Of a DNA stretch of 64,000 bases, positions 13,241 through 24,134 are shown piece after piece (positions within the stretch are counted from its first letter, which is position 1; each line of letters starts with the position of its first letter). This DNA is from Ophiobolus disseminans (taxonomy: Eukaryota; Ascomycota; Dothideomycetes; Pleosporales; Phaeosphaeriaceae): assembly GCA_010093685.1 (NCBI GenBank), contig MU006225.1, positions 1,129,575 to 1,193,574 on the forward strand. The letters are read 5' to 3'. The position numbers and the translations under genes were made by a program. A model generated the notes under the pieces. It was not told the DNA's origin. It saw only the letters and a list, made by a program, of their open reading frames with translations, and did no database searches.

Positions 13241-15199
13241 GTTCTCCAGTACAGACCACTTTTGGTCTAATACTTTCAGTGAAGGGAGTTGAGAACCTTG
13301 CCTACAGACAGCCTGAATGCTAGCGAAGACAGGTCCGATAGGAAGCATATGTGCATAATCTTCACCATCGTAGACGGCTATGATGATACCGAGGAGCGCA
13401 TTACCGTCGACAACCCATGTTCCAGACGCTCCAGGAGCTGAACTACGTGTTAGCATGTTGAACACCAAACACTATCGTCCTCCCACGCTTCCAAGCATAT
13501 AGTAGGAAAGGATCTCACCCATAGGTTTGTCCAACTGGATCTTTCTTGTGTTCCAACATCCTCCCTTGTCCACAATAATACAATCGCCGTCCAACAGCTG
13601 ACCCTCTCTGACGTCATGTGGTGAACGAAGAATTTTCACTGCTCTTCCCCGAAGATCTTTAGAGACCCTGCTCACGGAACGAATCCCTTCGGGAGTCTGA
13701 TAAACATTGTTCACCAACATATCCTTTCCAATATCTACTTGTAAAAGTGCAAAGTCACGATTGAGCGGCCTCTCGGAAGACCTAGGATCTGACGTGAATT
13801 CTGACTTCGATAAGAAGTCTGAGCCATAGCTGGCTGCGTGTAAAGCAGCCGATCTCCACGATGGATCGTCTGGATTGAGTGCTGCCTTTACGTGATGATA
13901 GGTAGGCCCATAGATAAGGTGTTTCTCGGTATCCGATGAGCCATCAGTGTCGACCTCCGTGTATAACGCGGAGTCCCATATAGCATGAGCTGTCGTAAGA
14001 CCTAACAGCTCACCATCCAGCAAGATCCAGCCACCTACAGTGCATACATACGTGGCTCCGTTAGAGGCGCGTAAATGAGTTTGAAGTCCACATGGAAGGC
14101 TTCTACCATGACTCACTGACTGAACTTTTAGCTGGAGAGTGTTGCCACCGACGATTTGGCTCCAGTCTTCTTGATCCACTGGCATGATCCGGAACGCTGT
14201 ATCGACAGGCAGTATTTCATCTGTTGGTGGCGCTTCGGGAAGGAGGTCAGTACGACCTTGGAGTGTCATCGATTGCGTAGAGAAACCCGCAGGCCGCGGT
14301 GCATGGAGCGTGATGTGAACGGGAAAACGGTGAACGTGGCCGAGATCTGTAATAGCTACTTGTACAGCTTTTCGGCACGTCTTGCTCCCACAACGTATCC
14401 ATATAGTGGGGCTCAAGGCTACCGTAGGACGCTTTGGAAGGATGTCGCCCGACATATACAGTTCAGTTTCGACTGTAGCTTCTGCTCGCGATAAATTCGG
14501 CGGTAAGGACGCGATAACCGTCATCAGGTTTTGAAGAAGCCGCGGTTGAATCGTTTCGCGCCACTCTGATTGTAATTGTTCTGGTGGTGGAAGTTCATAT
14601 AATCTGCCAACAAACTTTCCACGTTCTGGGCAAAACAACTTTTTCGATGTGATAAACTCTAGAATCGTCTCAGACTCGTGAGGGATCGGTTGGGGGGTTC
14701 GAATGCTGCTATCTTCCAGAAGCCCAGCAGTAGGAGTAATCTCTAGGACTGATCCATGCCCGGTGGTTGGGTTAGAGTTGCGAGATGAAGTACTGTTTGG
14801 AAGAATGTTCGCTGTTGCCGTCGTTGTGTGACATACGGGCGCAGTAGGACTGGGCTGAGGAACATTGGCGTTGCCAGAAAGCGCGATATCGACGGCTCGA
14901 GGTGCATTTGGAGTCTTGACCCGTTTCCAGAAATGAAGTGTCCCTTTTGTGAGATACTTTGGCCGCGACGAACCATTGGTCGTGATAGTATCCGCGGTAC
15001 TATCAGTGGAATTTCTTGGCCGCAAAGACACCCATGGCATAACTTTAAGAAAGTAGTTTTCGCGATGGCGAGTTGCGATTGCACGAGGCTGAACTCCAGG
15101 ATCGTGAGTAGGAACAGCGCAGTCAGGCGCGAGAAGATCAGAGGCTCGATGGCTTGTGCGAGGTACAGCCAGAACTGCCATTACGATGAACAATCTCAT
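13241..15199 (-). CDS. Trypsin-fold serine protease-like protein (3' end unresolved)
   Basis: Exon 1 15199-13519, an 81-nt intron 13518-13438 (GTGAGA...TTCAG), then exon 2 from 13437. The first ~370 residues are low-complexity plus an unrecognised region. The C-terminal domain has the order of a chymotrypsin-type triad: His in GLTTAHAIW, Asp in NRDFALLQVD, Ser in PGASGTWVVDG, followed by GIIIAVYDGEDYAHMLPI. The usual GDSG is GASG here, so the Asp before the nucleophile is missing; activity is uncertain. Proteins with this domain are common, mostly intracellular and uncharacterised in Pezizomycotina. The reading frame has no stop after the domain and runs straight into the MFS first exon; the lower boundary given is only the MFS start codon. 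An alternative start is the ATG at 15040. It is divergent from the gene at 15405. Confidence 0.68.
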
Positions 15200-15404
15200 T
15201 GAGGGATCGGTGGTTGTGCGAAGGTAGACAATGAGCTATGCGCGCAAATTGATCGTATTTGCGGCTGAGCTGCGAAGCCTTGGGTTTAGCGCATGCCAGC
15301 ACAACCTCTGGGCAACCCAATGTTTAGCCTTGCTCCGCCCCATTTAAAGTCAAAGTAGTACCGTCCTGCCCCAGATCATCTTGTTCCTCTCACGTTTGGC
15401 GAAA
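15200..15404. promoter_or_regulatory. Short divergent promoter interval
   Basis: About 205 bp separate the start codons of the protease-like gene (minus) and the unknown membrane protein (plus), so the two probably share control sequence. No specific site was recognised. Confidence 0.4.
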
Positions 15405-16493
15405 ATGTTGACCACGACTAATTTCTTTGACAAGGCTGTAGCACAGCAGCTCAGGACATTGAAAGGACCATCAAGATGGAAGCTAATCAACGAATTCTGG
15501 TCTGATAAGAGTACAGGTTGTAGCTCGTTCGATGATTTCTCTTGCGAGGCTATTTTGGAGCACATCGCGAGTGAGCTGGATCAGGTTCGGCACCATCGCC
15601 ACGTCTTTGCTGCGCAAAACTTCGACTCCACATTTGCTATCATCCAAATCATCAAAAACAACATCTCGACTCCATACGAAGACCTTGTTAGTCTTGTATT
15701 CGGCAGCTCAAATGCATCAATGAATGCCGTCCACCATTCGATTGAGCTTTCGGTCCGAATCTGGTTGACAATTAACGTACGCACCCAAATCATGTTCATC
15801 CGCCCCATATCCGCCGGCGATGTTCCTCTGGATTGGGGTGAACGTGTTTCCCTAGAGCAGTTGTTGCAGGCTCATATTGGAGAAAGTTCGCGGTTGCAAC
15901 GCCAACCAAATACTACCAAACTCGACCCAGCCTTTACCGCGACATTTTTGATAAACACCTGTGGGCTGCGGTTGCGCTGGAGCGATGACATTGCCAATCA
16001 TTTGAAGTTCGACCCTAACAGATTTGTATTGACAGTCTATCGACACAGAGCCTGTCTGGTTAGCCATTTGAGGAATCACCAGGGCTGTCCTATCCCGAAA
16101 GAAGTTTTAGAAGAGATGTTGGAAACGATGGATCTCCTCTTTCCACCCTTCGACTTGGCCACAAGGCGCCTCCTGGCTAAGGAGGGACAGCAGCTCTTGT
16201 ACACGCTCGGATGCCACAAAAGTAGCCGCATCCTTGATATAGCGCATTACCAGTACTTTGGGCATACGTTGGAAGAGTTGATGCAAGCATTCGACAAAAC
16301 TCCACGGACCTGGAAACAACTCGCCTTCGATCGCAGAAACAAGCTTGAATGGTCAGCCTTTTGGGTAACAGTCATGGTTGGTATCTTGACTCTTGTCAGC
16401 ATACCCTGCAACATAATCCAAGCGACATACTCGGTCAAGGCATACAACGTGGCTTTGGCTCAAGGAAACAATGGCATGAGGGCGGAGCTGTAA
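15405..16493 (+). CDS. Uncharacterised protein with C-terminal membrane anchor, 362 aa
   Basis: Single exon from ATG 15405 (frame open upstream but only from a TTG). I do not recognise the family with certainty. The body is mostly helical and soluble-looking, with many His, Gln and Leu. Near the C-terminus one hydrophobic segment (around WVTVMVGILTLVSIPCNIIQATYSV) follows a charged stretch, suggesting a tail-anchored or single-pass protein. Similar predicted proteins are frequent in Dothideomycetes and often sit near HET or NLR genes; that is memory of the pattern, not a search result. Codon use looks normal. It is divergent from the protease-like gene. Confidence 0.7.
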   Translation: MLTTTNFFDKAVAQQLRTLKGPSRWKLINEFWSDKSTGCSSFDDFSCEAILEHIASELDQVRHHRHVFAAQNFDSTFAIIQIIKNNISTPYEDLVSLVFGSSNASMNAVHHSIELSVRIWLTINVRTQIMFIRPISAGDVPLDWGERVSLEQLLQAHIGESSRLQRQPNTTKLDPAFTATFLINTCGLRLRWSDDIANHLKFDPNRFVLTVYRHRACLVSHLRNHQGCPIPKEVLEEMLETMDLLFPPFDLATRRLLAKEGQQLLYTLGCHKSSRILDIAHYQYFGHTLEELMQAFDKTPRTWKQLAFDRRNKLEWSAFWVTVMVGILTLVSIPCNIIQATYSVKAYNVALAQGNNGMRAEL

Positions 16494-16929
16494 CTGCATG
16501 TCAATCATGCGGCATGAGCCGCTTTGCACTCCATCGACATCGATCCAGTGCATGATGGGAAGTTCTTGAAATGGTAAAATGGGAGCAGCAATGCATTCAT
16601 GATGGAATGGATGGAGGAGCGAGTTGAGGTTAGAAGAAGATTTGGAGGCCGTGATGACTACAGTAGTTTAAGCCGACACTAATTCGGGCCTTGACCTTTG
16701 TGGCAAGAACGACTCCATAACCTCAACATCTTTCAGCTTCTTTCTTTCTCAATCATCTCAAGAATCATTGAAGCCTCTTTAATCTCTGCATCCATCAATT
16801 TGTAGCCATTCTAACGTCTGGTCATGTACTTGTTACAAAGCCCGCAACGTTTTCTCCTCCGCTTCGAGATGTACTGTTTGGTTTATAAAATGTTTCGTAG
16901 CGTATAGGCTTGGCCTGCTATTGAATATT
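16494..16929. other. Intergenic between convergent genes
   Basis: No coding signal or repeat seen. It separates the 3' ends of the two unknown membrane-protein genes. Confidence 0.5.
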
Positions 16930-18282
16930 TCACTTTTGGAAAGCACTCTCCTGACTCCTCATCAGCCTCCTCAGAGTCTCTTGCGCATCAAATTTCTCCC
17001 GAGGTTCATGTAAGCAGTTCTCTGCTTCTTCGATCCAGTCTCTCCACAATGCCGAATCAGGTATATTCTCGTTTTTTAACGCCCAATCCACGCGTTGGGT
17101 CGCCCACATAGCTGACCATAACGCCGACGAGAAAGTTTGGTTCTCTATTCTCTCTTTTTCTTCTACTTTGAAGTCTAGATGCCATGACCAGTGAGGAGGT
17201 AGAATTGCTGCCAGCCAGTACAACAGATTCAGAACGGTATATGCGACAACAAGCGCTGCCTTCATGGTCCAGGTCGCATTACTGTACAGGACAAGTGATG
17301 AGACGAGCGTGATTCCACCGGCAATGCCACCTAGCCCGCGAGCGGAGTAGGAGCCGACCAAGTACCGCGGCGGGTGTGGGAAAGTGTAGAGCATGAGTTC
17401 CACACTTTGTTTGCAATAAACAATTGTTATGCTCCCGGAAGGGGCCCAGAGGAGAAGTGTCCTTTCGCGATCGGGTGGCACTTTAAGCCCTAGAAACGAC
17501 GGACTCCATTTCAAGCCCATGCAGAGCAGTGGTGTCGTCATACTCATGGTTAAGATGCCAACAAACGCAGCCAGATCCTCTAGTACGATTGCCCAAGACA
17601 TCAAGCCCACGGATAGCGCGCAGCTGAGCACCGCAAGAATATTAAATGGGGACAGGATGCGTGGTCGAATGGGACAGTGACACGACTCGCGAGTGGTGGC
17701 TTTGACCTCAAGTACTCGGACGGTGTACTTTGGGAGACTCGATTCTGTTCCGTGAAGCATACGGGCAAAGTAGCTCAACCCAGTTGACCGCATCTCTGTG
17801 CTTAAATTGTGGATGCTTATACCGTCGTCTATTGGCACCGTCTCCGGTCTTTGGGCAAGGAGACCTTGCGGCGCTGGAATGAGTCGCGGAAGGAAGCAAA
17901 ATGGAGACACGCAGATCTGTTGGCTCGTTGCGAGGATGTTGTGTTCGCCCAAGAAGGCTAAGATATTGACGACATCGAGACTCCAGTCGTCGCGGAGAGT
18001 GGGAAACTTCAGATGCACCATACTGAAACACAACAAATTGTCGTAACGAAGTGGAAAGCCGGATATTTGTGAGCTGGAAGTCTACAATGTCTGGGCTGCC
18101 TGAATCCCATTATCAATATATGGGATGCACAACGCGGTGATCGCCCCTGAAACCAAAGCGGCACACCCGTGCAACGTGGGCGGATTGGCGTAGCGAGATG
18201 AACATTCGATTGGGTGGTGTCGCACATCTCCCGTCACACACACCTGCAGGCCCGGACCGAGAAAAAGCAGCAAGTTGCCCAT
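16930..18282 (-). CDS. Uncharacterised multi-pass membrane protein, about 429 aa, 2 exons
   Basis: Exon 1 18282-18086, intron 18085-18023 (GTAGAC donor, TTTCAG acceptor), exon 2 18022-16930. The join gives an uninterrupted frame of 430 codons. At least four hydrophobic segments are visible in the middle (FNILAVLSCALSVGLMSWAI, DLAAFVGILTMSMTTPLL, GGIAGGITLVSSLVLY, MKAALVVAYTVLNLLYWLAAI), then a soluble C-terminal tail with Glu/Arg helices. The N-terminus has its own hydrophobic stretch (NLLLFLGPG and later AALVSGAITALCIPYI). I do not recognise the family. The weak donor makes exon 1 less certain than exon 2. Confidence 0.62.
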
Positions 18283-19226
18283 ATTTCCAATGAACGCGCT
18301 TTAAACTAAACAGATTCCAAACCCATGTTGCACAAACATCGAGAACACGCGCGGTTCCTGCTCCACTTGCTTCCCCCTTCGAGCCGTCACACTGGTCAAT
18401 CAGATATCCCCGCCATAACACCAATCACACCCAAAGATTTCGTACCTCTGCACTCAATCCCGTCTTCTCTGGCACGTCGCAAGACACGACGGGAAGTTGT
18501 AGGGACGTTCCAGGAGTGATTTCGATACATCATTCCAATGTACTGCAGCTCCCGAGGTTCGTCCCTCTTACCCACCCTTCCATACATGCCTGAATCATTC
18601 CCGTGCTCCAGCAAAAATATGCCCTACAATCTTCAATTAGATCTCCACCATCTCCCTCGCATCCCGGGACACTCACCTCGCAATTCTCTCCTCCTGTCTT
18701 TCAGCAAACATGCATCTTCTCACACCCCGTATATATCTCATCCCACCAATTTCCCACCGCAAGCACAGCCACAAGCGTCAAGAGAGTAAGACCGGCTGAA
18801 CAGAGGGATTCGTGCGAGAGGCGGAGGAGTGCGTCCATTACGAGAAGTCCCGTTGAGGGGAGGCGAAGAACTGCAAAGGAAAGAAACAATGACACGAAGA
18901 GAGTGGATAAGTAGACTTTCAGCAAAATGGCGAGGGACAAGGCACGAATTCAAAGATATAAGATGTAAGATAGCCAAGCTGAAGGAGCGCTACATTCATT
19001 TGTCTAACCCGATTGCGTTAACAAGTGGATAAGAAGTGAGATTTGGCGCATCTATAGCGTTGCTGACGTGGTGTGGATATGTGTAGCATTGGCGTGAGTA
19101 AGCAAGGCTGGAATCCTGCTATTAGAATACTTCGCTCAGCGTGGAAAACTTCTTAAATGAGATAAGTCCAGTCCACACAAACCAATCTCGCACTTCCGCG
19201 CTCTTCCTCTCAGCACATAATTTAAC
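18283..19226. other. Intergenic, no gene seen
   Basis: Pyrimidine-rich patches and overlapping short frames on both strands, none with family motifs. It contains the 5' flank of the membrane-protein gene. Confidence 0.5.
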
Positions 19227-19884
19227 ACACTAGCCCAACTCCTCATACCCTCCCGTATACCAACACCTCAACCTCTTCACCAAGTCCCGTCCACGCCTTG
19301 TCTTCGACATATTTCCCTCCTCCACACCTCCCCAGCTCCTCTCAACCCTCAACTCCACACCCCCACCCCTCCTCACCAACTTCGCAATCATCCAACACCC
19401 CTCCACACCACACTCCATCTCCCTACCCCCGTCCCCCCCAGAGAAATCCCTCTCCAGCAATTTCCCCCATCCATCCTCGGCCTAAACCGCATCAACAGCG
19501 CAAGTCGCATGGTGTTGTAATGCGGGCAGACCTGCTCCACGAGGAGTGTGAGCGCGCTGTAGATCTGCTCGCCTGTGACTGGCTCGTTTGCGCTGGTGTA
19601 GAGGAGGTCGACGCTGGTTGTAGTAGTGGTGGTGCCGTTTGGTGAGGTAGTTGTGTTGCGCTGGTAGTTGCGTTGTCGGAGTTGGCTTTGTGTTAAGTGG
19701 GCGACGGGGAGGTAGGTGGTTGGGTAGATATGCGAACGAATTGGGGTGTGTGGAAAAGGACAGTGAGATTCCGGGGGATGGGGAGCTTGTGAAGGGAGGC
19801 ATGGTGGTGATATGGGTGTGATTTTGGAGTAGTTCTTGGTTGATGGCGATGTGTTCTAGGTCTTGGAGCTTGTGAGTTCGACAT
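19227..19884 (-). pseudogene. Possible gene or gene relic, frame shifts between segments
   Basis: On the minus strand three stretches read as plausible protein but lie in different frames. One begins at an ATG at 19884 or 19802 (MPPFTSSPSPG). A second includes SVDLLYTSANEPVTGEQI and ALTLLVEQVCPHYNTMRLAL. A third spans 19460-19230 (AEDGWGKLLERDFSG, then WYTGGYEELG and a TAG). An intron with GTCTGC donor and TTTAG acceptor could join the last two. Base use is strongly skewed (C-rich on plus). I do not recognise the product. It may be a live multi-exon gene, a decayed one, or chance open frames. Confidence 0.3.
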
Positions 19885-20077
19885 TTTGAATGATAAAAGC
19901 TTTTCGTAGGGTCGAGAAATTAGTAGGGATGAGGAACCATGGAAAGCAGAACCAAGGGAATGTCGACCTCTTAGTCGCTAGATACAGAATATCTCGATTA
20001 CATCTGAAATCTAACACAAGGTAACAACGATATGGTATCAAAATTATCACTCTACTCACCAGAACCAATCGGTATGT

Positions 20078-21819
20078 CTATTTCTTCACCTTCTCTTCAG
20101 GCAGTATCTCATGCACCTTCATATCCAGCCCAACCCAGAACTTCCTGCCCCGCCACTCAACAGTGACGCCACCCCAGAATGCAATGACCCATATAGGCAG
20201 TGCAGAGACCTCGCGTCCGATCCAAGCGAAGAGAAACTCCTTGACGTTCCTACGTGCTCCATCAAGCATGGTTGGCTCTTTCGGGGTTTTGTCGCCGAGC
20301 AGAGGATGCAGTGATTCCGCTTGATGGTAGGCCTTCGCCGAACGCTGTGGGAGGACGAAGTCGGGTGTATCGGCATCAATCTCAACCGTCTTGGCGGAGT
20401 GGAGGAGCAGGTATTGGATGTAGTCCACTGAACACCAGACAGTCATGTTGATAAGCCAGATGAGGAAGAAGGAGGTCCACGTGGGTGAGATACCGATGCG
20501 GGCAAAGAAGGGTAGGGTTGTAAGGGCATATGCACCATACAGACTACACAGTATGCTCTCGGTACCTGGCTCAACAAAGGTCGCCAGTGTAACCGTGAAC
20601 TTCCTGACTCGTAGCCAGCGAATGCGACGATCCATGTAAGCTATGACAGGCGTGTGGCTGATAGGCTGGAAGCAAAAGTCGCCAAAGAGCATCGCATGCT
20701 TGCCCCATAATACCTTCTCTTCTCCAGGCGCAGGCTTATAATCGCGTTTCTCGAACTTCTGTGGCTGCTTCCACAGCGCATCTCCAATGAGGTGGTCCTC
20801 GCAGATGTTGTCGGAAAAGAAGTCGATGCCGGGCGCGCGATCTGGGTTCGATGAGGTGATGTAGTTGAGCTGTGAGCGGCGGAACATGGTGCTTTTGCCG
20901 ATGATGCAGGGTGCTACGGCAACAGTGTTGATAGCGTTGTAGAACTTGGCATGTGCTGACGAGAGGAAAGCTTCGTCGAGTCTCCCACCACCACGCTGTA
21001 GTACTCGCCGCAGAATGCTACTGGAGTGGTTGCGTGGGTCAGAAGAGGTGCTCGCTGCAATGTCGGTTGTGCTATCTTCTTCCTCTGGACGTCCACCAAG
21101 CAGCTCCTTGCGCTCTTTGACAGTCATGCCTTGGTCGTCCATGTCCACGGCCACGGGGGTCTGGTGCACGAACTTGTACATCGTCTTCTTGCCATCTCTG
21201 ACCTCTTTGTAGCCGCAAAGCAAATCGACCAGACGTCCACACACGCCCTTGCCAGCCCAGACATTGCAATCGAGAATCCAAATAATGTCACCATTTGCCT
21301 CTCGGTATGCCCGACTCATGTTTCTGATCTTCGGATTCGGCCCTAGCGCATTCTTGTCCTTGAGCAGCAACGGATCCTCCTCTTCTACCACAATCCGCAC
21401 ATTGACATCGTTGAAGTCTCGACATAGGCGCTCGAGAATAGGGAAAGCAGGATCAGAGCGCGAAGACACACAAAGGACTGTGTCAATCTTGCTCTTGGGG
21501 TACGTCTGGCGTAGACTAGCTGCAAGGCATTCGTACAAGCGCGGTTCGAGACCCTTGACAGGACGAATGACGGTAACGTGAGGAACGTCTTCTTCCTCCA
21601 ATTTCGTGACGCATACTGCTGACTGTGGCCGTTTCCAGTTGTATCGAAATCTATAGTGGTCAGCTATGCTTCTATGCTGCGCGCGAATACATACAGCTGC
21701 GTGAAGCCAATGGCGCACACAAACCACACGACGACGAACCAGATAAGGCAGCCGGTAGCTATGATAGTGCGCAGCATGAAGACATCCTTCGTCTCGGTGC
21801 TGTGGGCGAGCTCGCGCAT
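20078..21819 (-). CDS. gcs: Ceramide glucosyltransferase (GT21), 565 aa, 2 exons
   Basis: Makes glucosylceramide from UDP-glucose and ceramide at Golgi/ER membranes. Exon 1 21819-21695 encodes an N-terminal signal-anchor helix (TIIATGCLIWFVVVWFVCAIG). A 44-nt intron (GTATGT...TAG) precedes exon 2, 21650-20078. The GT21 layout D, D, D, (Q/R)xxRW is readable: PVKGLEP near the substrate pocket, WILDCNVWAG, FFSDNICEDHLIGD and DRRIRWLRVRK. Hydrophobic helices follow near the C-terminus, as in fungal enzymes. Fungal glucosylceramide is important for hyphal growth and is the target of some plant defensins (family knowledge). The ~45-residue acidic, Ser-rich insertion near GGRPEEEDSTTD is longer than in animal enzymes. 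Confidence 0.93.
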
Positions 21820-22221
21820 GCGCGAAAGCTATGCTAAGGGGTTACTGAGGTGGGATGTTTCTGCTTGCACGGAGGTGTGCGGAGTTTGGAGGCTACCGGT
21901 ACCGCACGTGTCGGCGCTAGTGACAGTCGTTGATGGTACCACCACCTGTTCAACTTTGCACAAGCACCCAAAACAAAAGCCTGATTATCCTCGCAAGATA
22001 TTTCCATAGTCGATTGATGCACTAAAAATGCCTCGAAGATATCCAGCCCTACTTGAAAAGCTGTTTGTTGGCCAAAGCCAAAACTATCACTATAAAGCGG
22101 AAAATCAAGATATAAAGATGTGTATCCCAGAACACCATACGATGCTTCCCAACCACGCTAATATGCAAAACCCTCCCTAACTGTCGTCACTTGAAAGTAT
22201 GTCCTGTATATCCTCAAGCGC
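21820..22221. other. Intergenic, no gene seen
   Basis: It contains the 5' flank of the glucosyltransferase and the 3' end of RTT109. No other feature is supported. Confidence 0.5.
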
Positions 22222-23928
22222 CTACGTCTTAGGCTTCTTCCGCACCATGCCCGCCGAGAGCGTGTTGACGCTGTTGGAGCTCGCCTCTGCAACCACCATG
22301 GGCTCGACCTTCGGCTTTTTCCTAACCAAACCTGATCCGAGGTCCTGGATAGCCTCACTAGGTGTTACGGGTACCTCTGGCTTGCGTTTCTTCCGCACGC
22401 CCATAACGGTGATCGGGACCACCCCATTAGGGGCAGGGGCAGCGGCGGGGGGCTCGGCCGCATGCTCACCGCGAATCGTCCAGCCCCACGCACGGTCTAC
22501 CCCTCCGAGGACGGCGATCTCATCCCTCCATCGTTTGGTGGCCTTGGCTGTCGAGCTGCGGGAGCAGAAATTCTGTTGGATTAGGATCTCATGAGCCCGA
22601 TTATAGTCTTTGGTGGAGAAGCAAATTGTGCCCCGCGAGCTGGTAGGCCATTTGTAGTAGGCAGTCGTCTCCGGCATGCTCTTAGTGGCCCGCTGACTAC
22701 TTGACGTTGACAGGTCTGAAGAGGTCTGCTTAATTCGCGGTAGTCTCAGTGGGATGGGTCCATAATCCGTCCTCGACTTGGCCTTCCGCTTGACTCGTCG
22801 TCGTCTTTCTGAGGTCTGGGTGCTCTCCTGAGACTCCATCTGTGAAACCGACTGCTGTGATGGCTCATCCACGTCCTCCTCGGGTATCGTAGGCTGTGGC
22901 GGTGTGATGACGACCCAGATGAAGCCGACTATTCTCCCAGATGAGCACTCCTGCCTGAAAGCCATGAATTCCCAGAACTGATCCAAAGTCTTGACGCTCT
23001 TCCATATGCCACTACTCCTCGACGGAGTGCCACCGTCAGCTACCATGGCATCAGTGCCTCGATCCGGTAGCTCCTCGTCAAGCTCGTCAAGAAATCTTGC
23101 TTTTGGGTCGTCTGGAAAGTGAGGAACCAAACAGCGCGGGGGGGCTGCGGGGTGTGGTGCGATCTGCAGCAATGGGTGGGTGGGTGCCCATCGACGAGGC
23201 GTGTTCGGTACGGTGGATGGTGGTATGTACCGTAACGTATCGTTTGGCTCAAAGCCTGGGATTACGAGATATCCTTTGGCTGTAGCCTCGAATGTGGTGC
23301 CTTTGCTGTCACCATTTCCCTTCTCCATCAACCGTTCAGCGAAGGGCTTCCGCTCGGCTTCGGCCTTGTACTGCCAAACGATGGGATCCAGAACCCTACA
23401 CCACCACTTTACTAGCCCCCTATCATCTAGCACGTGCTTGTTCTTGTTGTCGATGCTGGCTGGAAAGAGGTACTGGTCCTGTGCCCTAGCGAATAGCGAC
23501 ACCACAAGCTTTTTGCCATCCCGCTGCCGCTCTCGTGCCAACCAAGACACAAACGTCCCACATATAGTCTTCAAAGGCGACCCAGACTGTGCCCGTGGCA
23601 GTTGTAGCTCGGAGAGACAGCCAGTAGAATCGGCTTTGGAGACGAAGATGGTCGTGAGGCTCTGGGTAGTGAAGATCAAGACTTCGATAGCCAGAACGAG
23701 CAATTCTGCAGGCAATTCCTTAGCTCCACCATCTTTTGTCGTTATTGAGGCGGCAAGTAAATGCGACTCGCAGTATGTTCGTTCGGACTTTGCATGAGGC
23801 GGCGCGGAGAAGAGGGGGGAGGACTTGGTGGGTGGAGTCGAATAGTGATAAAAAGCGAAAGGCACGTCTTTGGGCAATTGTTCAGCAAAGAGGTGCTTCA
23901 ACGACTTGGGCGTACCAATGCTCGCCAT
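22222..23928 (-). CDS. rtt109: Histone H3K56 acetyltransferase RTT109, 568 aa
   Basis: Fungus-specific KAT11 enzyme that acetylates newly made histone H3 at Lys56 (and Lys9/27) with Vps75/Asf1 during replication. Single exon; I take ATG 23928 (ASIGTPKSLKHLFAEQL) rather than the longer open frame from 24096. Recognisable blocks: the N-terminal LPKDVPFAFYHYSTPPT, LVVSLFARAQDQYLFPAS, DDRGLVKWWCRVLDP (the loop with the conserved tryptophans and acids near the acetyl-CoA tunnel), KGYLVIPGFE, and TLDQFWEFMAFRQECSSGRIVGF. The C-terminal third is basic with three KKP/RKKPK motifs, probable nuclear-localisation signals. It is divergent from mL57 with about 206 bp between start codons. Confidence 0.92.
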   Translation of the reverse strand: MASIGTPKSLKHLFAEQLPKDVPFAFYHYSTPPTKSSPLFSAPPHAKSERTYCESHLLAASITTKDGGAKELPAELLVLAIEVLIFTTQSLTTIFVSKADSTGCLSELQLPRAQSGSPLKTICGTFVSWLARERQRDGKKLVVSLFARAQDQYLFPASIDNKNKHVLDDRGLVKWWCRVLDPIVWQYKAEAERKPFAERLMEKGNGDSKGTTFEATAKGYLVIPGFEPNDTLRYIPPSTVPNTPRRWAPTHPLLQIAPHPAAPPRCLVPHFPDDPKARFLDELDEELPDRGTDAMVADGGTPSRSSGIWKSVKTLDQFWEFMAFRQECSSGRIVGFIWVVITPPQPTIPEEDVDEPSQQSVSQMESQESTQTSERRRRVKRKAKSRTDYGPIPLRLPRIKQTSSDLSTSSSQRATKSMPETTAYYKWPTSSRGTICFSTKDYNRAHEILIQQNFCSRSSTAKATKRWRDEIAVLGGVDRAWGWTIRGEHAAEPPAAAPAPNGVVPITVMGVRKKRKPEVPVTPSEAIQDLGSGLVRKKPKVEPMVVAEASSNSVNTLSAGMVRKKPKT

Positions 23929-24134
23929 CTCGGCGCAAGTAGAGAGCAAACGAAGAAGAGAGAACGCGTGTGTACTCGAACGGAAAGCGCGTTCAGCGCT
24001 AGCTGTTTTAGGCAAAGTGCGATCGTGAATCCGCAACTTTTCGAACCATCTGAACTCCACTGAACAACCGCCCGCGGCTCCACCCAGCGCCAACATTCAC
24101 TCTTCGAGTACCTCCACGAGGCCCAATAGCTGCA
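23929..24134. promoter_or_regulatory. Divergent promoter RTT109 / mL57
   Basis: About 206 bp between the two start codons must hold the promoters of both genes. No named element was recognised. Confidence 0.4.

Noticed and set aside
18538..18914. Short plus-strand frames in the pyrimidine-rich gap
   Set aside because: Overlapping frames with low-complexity Ser/Pro/His content and no motif.
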